This document shows positions 35,387 through 43,252 of a stretch of 64,000 bases of DNA, in pieces (the stretch's first letter is position 1; the number at the start of each line of letters is the position of its first letter). Source of the DNA: Duganella alba (GTDB taxonomy: Bacteria > Pseudomonadota > Gammaproteobacteria > Burkholderiales > Burkholderiaceae_D); assembly GCF_009674495.1 (NCBI RefSeq), contig NZ_WKJN01000029.1:17785-81784 (forward strand). The letters run 5' to 3'. Below the pieces are notes generated by a model, which ran no database searches, was not told the DNA's origin, and worked only from the letters and a program-made list of their open reading frames with translations. A program made the position numbers and the translations under genes.

Positions 35387-37213
35387 ATGGAAAAACTGCT
35401 GCCCTACTACGAACGCGAGTTAAGCATGCTGCGGCGCGCTGGCGCCGAGTTTGCGGGACGCTATCCCAAGCTGGCGGGCAGCCTGCAAATCCGCGGCGAA
35501 AGCTGCGCCGATCCCCATGTCGAACGATTGATCCAGGCCTCCGCGTTCCTCAACGCGCGCGTGGCCAAACTGCTTGACGACGGCTACTCCCACTTTACCG
35601 AAGCGCTGCTTGGCATGCTGTACCCGCACTATCTGCGGCCGATTCCCGCGTGCTCGATCGCGCACATCGACTACAGCGGCGCCAGGGCCAATGAAATCAG
35701 CAGCGTGAACGTGCTGCCGCGCGGCGCGGCCATGAAGGCGCTGGGGCAGGGCGCGGTGGCGTGTCGTTTCCGCACCGTGTATGACGCCACCGTGGCGCCG
35801 GTGCTGATCAGCGCCGCATGGTTCGAGCCGTACATCCAGACACCGACGTCGCTACCGCTGCCGCCGGACGCCGGCTCCGCCATCTGCTTCACGATTGAAA
35901 GTACCACCGCCGGCCGTTCGCTGGCCGCCCTGGGGCTTTCCACGCTGCGGGTCTTCATCGACGGCGAAGCATCGCTGCGCGCCACGCTGCGTGACGCGCT
36001 GTTCATGCATACCGCCTGCGCGTGCATCGAAGCGGACGAGCAGTGGCGCATGCTGGAGCGCATACCGCTCGCACCGGTGGGTTTCGCGGACAACGAGGCA
36101 TTGCTGCCCGCCGCGCCGTCCGAACATGCGGCCTACCGCTTGTTGAGCGAGTACTTCGCCTTTCCGGAAAAGTTCGACTTCTTCGATATCGACCTGACCG
36201 CACTCGCCGTGCCAGAAAGCTGCAACCGCCTGACCCTGCGGCTGGTGCTGTCCGATGTGCGGCCAGACACGCCTGCCGCCCGTATCCTGCGTTCACTGAC
36301 GGCGGATAACACGCTGCTGGGCTGCACACCCATCGTCAACCTTTTCCCACATCCCGCCACGCCGATCCGCATCACCCACACCCGCAGCAGCTACCCGTTG
36401 ATGCCGGACGAGATAGCAGGCAGCGCCTGCGAGATCTACAGCATCGACAGCGTGCAGCTATCGCGCAAGTCGCCGGATGGCAGCGAGGTGACCGAATTCT
36501 TCCCCTACTACTCGCTGCGCCATGGCGACGCCGGCGACAGGAAAGGTCGCTACTGGCTGGCGCAGCGCGATGAACTGATGACCGCAGGCCTTGAATACTC
36601 ACTGTCGCTGGTCGACCGCGCGTTCTCTCCACTGCGCATGAACAGCGGCACCGCATCCATACGCCTCACCTGCACCAACCGCAACCTGCCGCACGGCTTG
36701 CAGTACGGACGCGCAATGGGCGACCTGAGCACCGAAAGCGCCATCGGCAGCTTCCCGATCCGCATGCTGCGCCGGCCGACCGTATCGCACCGCCTGTCAT
36801 CGGAAGGCGGCCGGCAGTGGGGACTGATCGCGCACCTGGCGCTGAACCACCGCTCGCTGACACAGGAGGGCCTGCCTGCGTTGAGCGCCATGCTGCGCCT
36901 CTACGCCCAGCAGGACAGCACCGTATCCCAGCGCATGATCGACGGCGTCACCGCGCTGTCGCATCGTCCCGCAACGGCGTGGCTGCGGCAGGCGCAGGGC
37001 AATGCCTACCTGCGCGGAATCGAGGTTCAAGTGTCGCTTGACGAGGAAGCCTACGCCGGCACCGGCATCCACGCGTTTGCGCAGATCCTCGACCACCTGT
37101 TTGGACTGCACGTGCACCTGAACAGCTTTACGCGACTGATCGTGCTGTCCCACGTCACCGGAAAGGAGTTGCTGCGATGCGCACCTCGCAACGGCGCTCT
37201 GACACTGGCGTGA
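35387..37213 (+). CDS. tssF: Type VI secretion baseplate subunit TssF
   Basis: 608 residues. The start MEKLLPYYERELSMLRRAG is diagnostic of TssF; an in-frame ATG 9 bp earlier is possible, and neither has a strong ribosome-binding site. AGRYPKLAGSL, DPHVERLIQASAFLNARV and the C-terminal SFTRLIVLS are also family features. TssF with TssG forms the wedge of the T6SS baseplate. It overlaps tssG by 37 bp. No tssE lies upstream, unlike most T6SS clusters. Confidence 0.95.
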   Translation: MEKLLPYYERELSMLRRAGAEFAGRYPKLAGSLQIRGESCADPHVERLIQASAFLNARVAKLLDDGYSHFTEALLGMLYPHYLRPIPACSIAHIDYSGARANEISSVNVLPRGAAMKALGQGAVACRFRTVYDATVAPVLISAAWFEPYIQTPTSLPLPPDAGSAICFTIESTTAGRSLAALGLSTLRVFIDGEASLRATLRDALFMHTACACIEADEQWRMLERIPLAPVGFADNEALLPAAPSEHAAYRLLSEYFAFPEKFDFFDIDLTALAVPESCNRLTLRLVLSDVRPDTPAARILRSLTADNTLLGCTPIVNLFPHPATPIRITHTRSSYPLMPDEIAGSACEIYSIDSVQLSRKSPDGSEVTEFFPYYSLRHGDAGDRKGRYWLAQRDELMTAGLEYSLSLVDRAFSPLRMNSGTASIRLTCTNRNLPHGLQYGRAMGDLSTESAIGSFPIRMLRRPTVSHRLSSEGGRQWGLIAHLALNHRSLTQEGLPALSAMLRLYAQQDSTVSQRMIDGVTALSHRPATAWLRQAQGNAYLRGIEVQVSLDEEAYAGTGIHAFAQILDHLFGLHVHLNSFTRLIVLSHVTGKELLRCAPRNGALTLA

Positions 37214-38112
37214 TCAGCCACCTGCTGGCCGATCCGCAGCGCTTTGAATTCTTTCAGGCGGTGCGGCTGATCGAGCGCTGGCGGCCGGGCAGCATCCGCT
37301 TCCGCAACCGGCTGGCGATGGGATTCCCGCCGAACCAGCTGGAGAACATCAGCAGCGATGATGCCAGCGTGCGCGTGACGCCCGCGTTCATGGGCATGCT
37401 GGGCAGCCAGGGCGTGCTGCCGTTGCATTACTCGGAACGTATCAACCGGCATGAGCGTGAACGCAACGACGGCGGCCCGCGCGCCTTCCTGGATGTGCTG
37501 TCGCATCGGCCGCTGTCTTTGTTCCACCAAGCCTGGGCTCACTATCGGCCCGATGAAAGCGAGGACTTTTTAACTGCGTTGACCGCGCTCGCCGGCGTGC
37601 ATCCGGTAGACCACAGCATCGAACGCGAAACGCTGGCCTTCTACGCCATGCAGATTCGCAGCCGCGCAGTGCCTGCGCCAATGATGGCCGGCGTCTACAC
37701 CGAATACTTCGGCGTGCCGTTCACGGTGGAGCAGCTGATCGGCGAATGGCAAACGCTTCCCGCCGAAGACCAGGCCAGTCTCGGACAAGTCAACGTCTCG
37801 CTGGGCGGCGGCGTCATGCTGGGAGCACGCACCTACCGCTGCGACGCGCGCGCGCGCCTGCGCATCGGCCCCATGGACAAACAAGCATACGAATGCTTCC
37901 TGCCGGAGCGCAGCGGCGCATGCAGCCTGGCATCCATGCTCGGCCTGCACTGCGGCGTCGGCATGTCCTACGAAGTACACCTGATCCTGCGCGCCGCCGA
38001 TGCGCACGGCGCCAGCCTCGATGCCGGTAGCCGTTTGGGCGTGAACACAAGGCTGCTGACCGCACCGACCACGCAGGATAGCGACGAGTTGATGTATCTG
38101 CTGCATAGCTAA
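37177..38112 (+). CDS. tssG: Type VI secretion baseplate subunit TssG
   Basis: 311 residues; AAAGGAG precedes the ATG inside tssF. Family pattern: DPQRFEFFQAVRLIERW, FLDVLSHRPLSLFHQAWAHY and, near the C-terminus, ARLRIGPMDKQAYECFLP. Two TssG copies with one TssF make each wedge. It is followed 11 bp later by vgrG. Confidence 0.95.
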   Translation: MRTSQRRSDTGVISHLLADPQRFEFFQAVRLIERWRPGSIRFRNRLAMGFPPNQLENISSDDASVRVTPAFMGMLGSQGVLPLHYSERINRHERERNDGGPRAFLDVLSHRPLSLFHQAWAHYRPDESEDFLTALTALAGVHPVDHSIERETLAFYAMQIRSRAVPAPMMAGVYTEYFGVPFTVEQLIGEWQTLPAEDQASLGQVNVSLGGGVMLGARTYRCDARARLRIGPMDKQAYECFLPERSGACSLASMLGLHCGVGMSYEVHLILRAADAHGASLDAGSRLGVNTRLLTAPTTQDSDELMYLLHS

Positions 38113-38123
38113 GGGGAGAGATT

Positions 38124-40913
38124 GTGGAAAGCGACAACGACTTCTTCAGCTTCATGGGCCTGGCCAAGGAACTGGTCACCAGCAACCGGCCCTTGCGGCT
38201 GCGCCTCGACCTGCCGGGCGGGATCAACGACGACATGCTGCTGCCGCAGCGCGTGTTCGGCTCCGAGACGCTGTGCGGCGGTATCGAATACCGCGTGTTG
38301 TGCGTCTCCTCCAATGTGCACCTGCCGCTGAAAGAAATGATCGCCGTGCCGGCAGCACTGCAATTCGTCACTGACCGTGGCGAATTGCGCAGTGTATGCG
38401 GCATCGTCACCGAAGCCGCTTCCGGCGACAGCGACGGCGGCCTTGCCAGCTACCAGCTGGTGCTACGCGACGCGCTGGCGATTTTGGAAAAACGCACCAA
38501 CACCCGCGTGTTCCGCAACATGAACGAAGTGGAAATCGTCCAGCGCCTCCTCAACGAATGGCGGCAGAAAAGCGCCATCCTCGGCACCTGTTTCAAGCAC
38601 GAGACCGATGAAGCCTTCGGCCAGCGCACCTATCCCCAGCGCGAATTCACCATGCAGCACAACGAATCGGACGCCTCCTTCATCCGCCGCCTGCTTAAGC
38701 GGCGCGGCATCGGCTGGTACATCCATGCCGATGGCGAGGCCGAAGCGCCTTCACACACGCTGGTACTGTTCAACAGCGCCGACAGCCTGCGCCAGAATGC
38801 CGCCGGCACCATCCGCTACCACCGCGACGCTGCGACCGAGGAACGCGACACCATCACTTCCTGGAGCGCGGTACGCAGCCTGCAACCGGGCATGGTGACG
38901 CGCCACAGCTGGGACTACCGCAACACCCAAGGGCGCGACTTCATGATGGCGCAAGCCAGCAGCGGCGTCGATCAAGGCCCCAGCGGCAACGAACTGGCCG
39001 CCACGCTTGACGACTACCAAGTCATGATGCCGCACGCCGGCGACGATAACGAAGACCTGTGCCGCCTGGGCCAGGTAAGCATGTACCGCCACGATTACGA
39101 GTCCAAATGCTTCCACGGCGAAGGCAGCGTGCGCGACCTGTGCGCCGGTGAATACTTCACGCTCGCCGAGCATCCGGAAGTGGACGAACACGCGCCAGAG
39201 GACCGCGACTTCGTCGTCACCGCCTTGCAGGTCACCGCGCAGAACAACCTGCCCAAAGCACTCGCTGCACGCGTCGAACGCCTGTTTACCCGCAGCCGCT
39301 GGATGCAAGGCGCGCAAGCACTGCAGATGCAGCAGGACGTCAGCGACAAAGTAGCCACCGGCCCGCTGCGCATGCACATCCAGTTCACCGCAGTGCGGCG
39401 CGGCGTGACCATCGTCCCCGCCTACGACCCGCGCACCGACCTGCCCCAAGTCCAAATGCAAAGCGCCATCGTCGTTGGCCCCGAAGGCGAGGAAGTGCAT
39501 TGCGACCAACTCGGCCGAGTAAAAATCCGCTTCCCCGGAACGCGCACTACGGACCACGAAGAAGCCGCCGGCGCAGGCGCATCAGATACTGAAACTGATT
39601 CTGCCTGGGTACGTGTAGCCTCCAATTGGGCCGGCAATGGTCCCGGCGCTTTCCAGCAATGTGGCGCGATTGGATTGCCTCGTGTGGGCAGCGAAGTTTT
39701 GGTTAGCTTCCTTGGCGGAGATCCCGAAAAGCCTGTAATAGTTGCCCAGCTCTACAACCAAGAAGCACAACCTCCGGGATTGAGTAGCAAGGGTAGCCTT
39801 CCCGGGAATCGTTACATTTCGGGGATAAAAAGTCGTGAGATAAATGGCACACGTGGAAATCAGCTTGGGTTAGACGATACTAACGGACAAATCAGTGCAC
39901 AACTATCCAGCGACCATGGAAACTCGCAGTTGAACCTCGGATTTTTAACCAAGCCGAGGTTCGATGGGGGTGGCCAGCCGAGAGGGCAAGGGGCTGAGCT
40001 ATGCAGTGATCACGCAGTGGCTGTGCGAGGAGTGGAAGGCGTTCTAATTACTGCCGAGGAGCTTTCAACTAAAGGTACGCATTTAGATCGTGCCGCTATG
40101 AGTAATGTGGCGCAAAGACTTCAAAAGATTGCCGAGCAACTCTCACACTTTGCTTCGACGCATGCCCATGATGATGGTGACTCCGTTAGTTCATCGGATT
40201 TGATAAAGAAACTTCTTAGCTTGGAAGATCAGCCAGTACCAATTGTGGGCGTCTTTGGACCGGAAGGATTGGTCTTGGGAACTGCGCAGAATTTTTTATT
40301 GGATGCTTCAACGGGCGCGGACATTATCAGTGGGGCACATGCTCGCGTCAGTGCGGCAGGGCAGATCTCACTTCGTTCTGCAAATAGCATCAGCCTTTTT
40401 TCGAATGAAGGCGGAACGAAGATAACTGCGGCATCCGGCCGGATAGTGACGCAAGCCCAAAATGACGGAATAGAACTCCTGGCGAAAAAGGTATTCGACA
40501 TCATCAGCACAAGCGACTGGATAAATCTTCGGGCTCAGCAGGGAATCCGTATAAACGGTGGTGGTAGCGAGTTAGTCATTGACGCGCAAGGCATCAAGGG
40601 CTACACGAATGGAAAGCACGAGATGCACGCAACCGTTCACGAAGCATTTGGAGCGCAATGCGCTTCTTCAGATCTTCGTCGCGAATTCCCTGAATTGTCA
40701 AAACTACTTGTAGACAAAACATGGGTGGAAGTCACGCTCATTAATGGAGAACTTCCCGCAAGTGGAGAGGCTTACATACTGACCGACGCAGATGGTGTAA
40801 AGCATCAAGGATCGCTTGATGAACAGGGCTTCGCTCGAATTGAATCGATAGTTTCAGGTCACTGCAAATTGGAGTTCCCTGAACTCGGTCAGGTTAGCGA
40901 TCTTAGTGCCTGA
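38124..40913 (+). CDS. vgrG: VgrG spike protein (TssI) with DUF2345 and C-terminal adaptor extension
   Basis: 929 residues from a GTG start with an AAGGGGAG site. The gp27-like part (about 1-400) has FTMQHNESDASFIRRLLKRRGIGWY. The gp5-like OB fold holds GRVKIRFPG and GLPRVGSEVLVSFLGGDPEKP. A DUF2345 beta-helix follows, then a transthyretin-like tail (WVEVTLINGELPASGEAYIL) that in other VgrGs docks effectors. Codon use changes sharply at about 39,590-39,760: the 5' part is GC-rich like the genome, the 3' part AT-rich like the two downstream genes. This suggests the tail and cargo were swapped in together. Confidence 0.95.
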   Translation: MESDNDFFSFMGLAKELVTSNRPLRLRLDLPGGINDDMLLPQRVFGSETLCGGIEYRVLCVSSNVHLPLKEMIAVPAALQFVTDRGELRSVCGIVTEAASGDSDGGLASYQLVLRDALAILEKRTNTRVFRNMNEVEIVQRLLNEWRQKSAILGTCFKHETDEAFGQRTYPQREFTMQHNESDASFIRRLLKRRGIGWYIHADGEAEAPSHTLVLFNSADSLRQNAAGTIRYHRDAATEERDTITSWSAVRSLQPGMVTRHSWDYRNTQGRDFMMAQASSGVDQGPSGNELAATLDDYQVMMPHAGDDNEDLCRLGQVSMYRHDYESKCFHGEGSVRDLCAGEYFTLAEHPEVDEHAPEDRDFVVTALQVTAQNNLPKALAARVERLFTRSRWMQGAQALQMQQDVSDKVATGPLRMHIQFTAVRRGVTIVPAYDPRTDLPQVQMQSAIVVGPEGEEVHCDQLGRVKIRFPGTRTTDHEEAAGAGASDTETDSAWVRVASNWAGNGPGAFQQCGAIGLPRVGSEVLVSFLGGDPEKPVIVAQLYNQEAQPPGLSSKGSLPGNRYISGIKSREINGTRGNQLGLDDTNGQISAQLSSDHGNSQLNLGFLTKPRFDGGGQPRGQGAELCSDHAVAVRGVEGVLITAEELSTKGTHLDRAAMSNVAQRLQKIAEQLSHFASTHAHDDGDSVSSSDLIKKLLSLEDQPVPIVGVFGPEGLVLGTAQNFLLDASTGADIISGAHARVSAAGQISLRSANSISLFSNEGGTKITAASGRIVTQAQNDGIELLAKKVFDIISTSDWINLRAQQGIRINGGGSELVIDAQGIKGYTNGKHEMHATVHEAFGAQCASSDLRREFPELSKLLVDKTWVEVTLINGELPASGEAYILTDADGVKHQGSLDEQGFARIESIVSGHCKLEFPELGQVSDLSA

Positions 40914-40934
40914 TTGCGTTTCAGTGAGGACCAA

Positions 40935-41639
40935 ATGCCAAAAACCGAACAGACACCTCAGAGCCTCAAGGAGGGAATCAACATCCCTGCTGAGAAGCAC
41001 ACGACTATTCAGTTGATGTCTCCAAAGATTGAGCTGCTGATCGGTGGCCCCTACAAGGCTCCCGATGGCATGCATACCTACGGCCACATGGCACTAAGAG
41101 TGACCACTGCTAAGCAAGAAAAGATATATGACTTTGGCAGATATGGCAGAACTAATGGGGAATATAGTGCAGAAGGGGAAGGTATCCTTAGAGTTTGGAG
41201 TGACTTTGCTGCATACATCGACGGGGAGAACGCTACTGGGCGTATCACGAAAGGCTTCTCGTATAACGTCACAGAGGAGCAAGCAAATAAGATCTTTTCG
41301 CACTACGAATCCTTGACGGCCGGAGCAACAAAGCGTCGTGCGGCTCATCCCAAAGAAGAAGAATTTAAGTTGCCAAAGAACTATCATGCAATAACCAATA
41401 ACTGCGTGACAATGTCGCTGTCTGGTGCACGTTTGGCCTTACCGGGCTTGGATGCTAATCCGGGGCCTTACAATGAAGGAAGAGGTATGAGTGAGGTTGA
41501 AAAAATCGCGGCACGCACCTCCAACTTTGGGTTCTGGCCGTCACATATTTTTATGCCTGCGGATGTCCAGCTCATGTTAGAGAAAGAAAAAAAATACACA
41601 CCATCAAAAGTTCAAAGCTATGCAAAGGGCGCGAAATGA
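40935..41639 (+). CDS. Putative T6SS effector, permuted papain-like (NlpC/P60/DUF4105-like) cysteine hydrolase
   Basis: 234 residues. I chose the ATG at 40935 (GAGGA upstream) over a TTG at 40914. His51 in TYGHMALRV, followed by the strand IYDFGRYG and then Cys157 in ITNNCVTMSL, gives the His-before-Cys order of permuted papain-fold hydrolases. These cleave peptidoglycan amides or acyl bonds. No signal peptide is present, as expected for a VgrG-delivered toxin. It lies 21 bp after vgrG, overlaps a membrane-anchored immunity candidate and is AT-rich. The enzyme class is inferred from motif order only. Confidence 0.6.
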   Translation: MPKTEQTPQSLKEGINIPAEKHTTIQLMSPKIELLIGGPYKAPDGMHTYGHMALRVTTAKQEKIYDFGRYGRTNGEYSAEGEGILRVWSDFAAYIDGENATGRITKGFSYNVTEEQANKIFSHYESLTAGATKRRAAHPKEEEFKLPKNYHAITNNCVTMSLSGARLALPGLDANPGPYNEGRGMSEVEKIAARTSNFGFWPSHIFMPADVQLMLEKEKKYTPSKVQSYAKGAK

Positions 41640-42070
41640 AAAGGAAAATTCTGCTGTATATGTTCGCCCTGTTTAGTGTCGTGTTTCTGATAGTCTTTCT
41701 TTGGGGAAAAGGAGCTATGAAAATGGACGGAAAGAAAGCGTATCGCCTTGAAGAACCGCTGCTGATTGAAGGCAAGGATCAGAACAGCTACTCATTACTG
41801 CCTCAAGGCACAGTCCTTTATTATGATAAGAGCTGGGATGAGGGGCACAGCACCTATCACGTCTATTTCAATGTCAAAGGCGACTTCAGAGCCACTATGG
41901 TACAGCCATCCGGTATTGATCCAGTCTGGATGAGAACTGTGCCTGGCGACGAACTACCTAAACTGCTTGCCGACTATCCAGTAAGTCTCGCAGAATTGAC
42001 AGCTATTCTGAAGGCCAAGCGTGCGACGAAACAGGACCTCGTGCAGATCCTCCGCGACTGGAAAGACTGA
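41636..42070 (+). CDS. Putative immunity protein with N-terminal membrane anchor
   Basis: 144 residues; ATG overlaps the effector stop. One hydrophobic helix (ILLYMFALFSVVFLIVFLWG) at residues 4-23 precedes a soluble domain, probably in the periplasm. No family recognised. Position, coupling and localisation fit an immunity protein guarding against a periplasm-acting effector. It has the same low GC as the effector. Confidence 0.6.
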   Translation: MKRKILLYMFALFSVVFLIVFLWGKGAMKMDGKKAYRLEEPLLIEGKDQNSYSLLPQGTVLYYDKSWDEGHSTYHVYFNVKGDFRATMVQPSGIDPVWMRTVPGDELPKLLADYPVSLAELTAILKAKRATKQDLVQILRDWKD

Positions 42071-42212
42071 AGATCAATGCACAAAAATTTTGGCCGAGCC
42101 AGTCGCTTGGTCTGAATAAGTCAAATGCGGCTTTAGCGCAAACCAAGGTATCTGACCTGCTACCCCAGTTTAGCGCGATGTTAAGCTAGAGTCTGCCAAC
42201 TGGGAGGCGGAC

Positions 42213-42452
42213 ACGAAAAAGCGATTTACAGAGGAGCAGATTATTACGGTATTCAAAGAGGGGGCCGAAGCCGGTGCCAAATGTCGGACTGTAGTAGGGA
42301 ATACGGTATTGAAGAGCCGACGTTCTACAACTGGAAAGCAAAGTTCGGTGGATGTGAAGAAAGTCGAGTCAGAAAACGCGATGCTCAAGCTGCTGTTGGC
42401 AAATGCGATGCTAGACAACGCTGCACTCAGGGATGTCGTTGGCCGAAAATGA
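42213..42452 (+). pseudogene. IS3-family orfA remnant with two frameshifts
   Basis: The frame opens with TKKRFTEEQIITVFKEGAEA, shifts to DCSREYGIEEPTFYNWKAKF, then returns to VKKVESENAMLKLLLANAML and NAALRDVVGRK-stop. All three pieces line up with the helix-turn-helix and leucine-zipper parts of IS3 OrfA. Confidence 0.85.
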
Positions 42453-42813
42453 TTAGCCCCCAAGCAAAGCGGCTAGCTCTGTGACGCATTTGATGACTAT
42501 CCATGAGTTAGGTGTGGCGCGGACTCGTAGGCTAATCAGCATCTCCAGATCGTTGTTCCAGTAAGCATCGACACTGCTGGACGACGGGCCATTGCTTGAG
42601 CGCCTGGCTGCACTGGCGCAGTAGAAACGCCGTTACGCTACCGGCATTTGCATGTGCCGCTACGTCGAGAGGGTTGGGAACTTAATTGCAAACGCACCTA
42701 CCGCGTGTACCACGCGGTAGCTTAATGGTTCGTCGCCGCGAGCGTAAGCCTATCGTGGGCCTAGAGCCTCCACCTCCAGTTAGGGTACCCACCGTTGAGC
42801 CAAACCAGAGCTA
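42449..42813 (+). pseudogene. IS3-family orfB (integrase) N-terminal remnant
   Basis: It begins at an ATG overlapping the orfA stop. Pieces of the OrfB N-terminus can be followed through several frames: VTHLMTIHELGVARTRRLIS, CKRTYRVYH and LMVRRRERKPIVGLEPPPPV ... VEPNQS-stop. The DDE catalytic core is absent. Confidence 0.8.
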
Positions 42814-42900
42814 GTTCGCATCCATGCTAATTAATTTTTAATCCTATGGAATAGGCTTTCCCATTGAAAATTGAGTAATTTGACACCGCTTTTTAGTTTT

Positions 42901-43194
42901 ATTGTTGGGTCAGACAAAGGTGGTGGAAAGGGGCATGTTCATCCCGTCGAACCATGAGAGGTTTCACCTCGTGAATCAGCTCGGATGCAGACTTTTCCTG
43001 ACTGGTGGGCATTTTCAGGAACCTCGCGCCATCCCATTCGTCAGGTAGGAAATGCAGTGCCGCCATTGCTCGGGGCAGTTGTAGGAAGGGAAATTATGAA
43101 ACAGTTTTTTGGCGGCGAACGTCGGAGTCTGAAAGAAATCGTTGATATTTTAGGGCAAGATAATCTGTTTAACGATGAGATAAATGGTTTGTAA
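42901..43194 (+). pseudogene. C-terminal fragment of a C5-cytosine DNA methyltransferase
   Basis: In one frame the text reads GGGKGHVHPVEP-stop-EVSPRESARMQTFPDWWAF, then RQVGNAVPPLLGAVVG. These are the late motifs of Dcm-type enzymes; RQVGNAVPP is motif X. The TGA at 42955-42957 stands where family members usually have Arg, so a CGA to TGA change is likely. Motifs I to VIII, including the catalytic PCQ, are missing. An ATG at 42985 leaves 69 open codons, but the product could not methylate DNA alone. Confidence 0.8.
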
Positions 43195-43214
43195 TCCCCG
43201 AGGGAAATAGTACT

Positions 43215-43246
43215 AAAAGCCTAAGCATTTAAATGCTTAGGCTTTT
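43215..43246. terminator. Bidirectional terminator between methyltransferase remnant and gyrB
   Basis: A perfect 32-bp palindrome, AAAAGCCTAAGCATTT plus its complement. A-tracts and T-tracts at both ends allow termination of gyrB from the right and of anything arriving from the left. Confidence 0.85.
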
Positions 43247-43252
43247 AATTTA

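Larger units (their letters stand above)
42153..42815. mobile_element. Decayed IS3-family insertion sequence
   Basis: Fragments of both IS3-type reading frames are present in order on the plus strand but broken by frameshifts and stops. A possible left end TGACCTGCTACCCCAGTTT starts at 42153; no matching right end is found, so the 3' part of the element has been lost. It lies between the T6SS cargo genes and a methyltransferase remnant. Confidence 0.75.

Noticed and set aside
42985..43194. A separate 69-residue small protein gene
   Set aside because: The text is the end of a C5-methyltransferase and homology continues upstream past an in-frame TGA, so it is a remnant.
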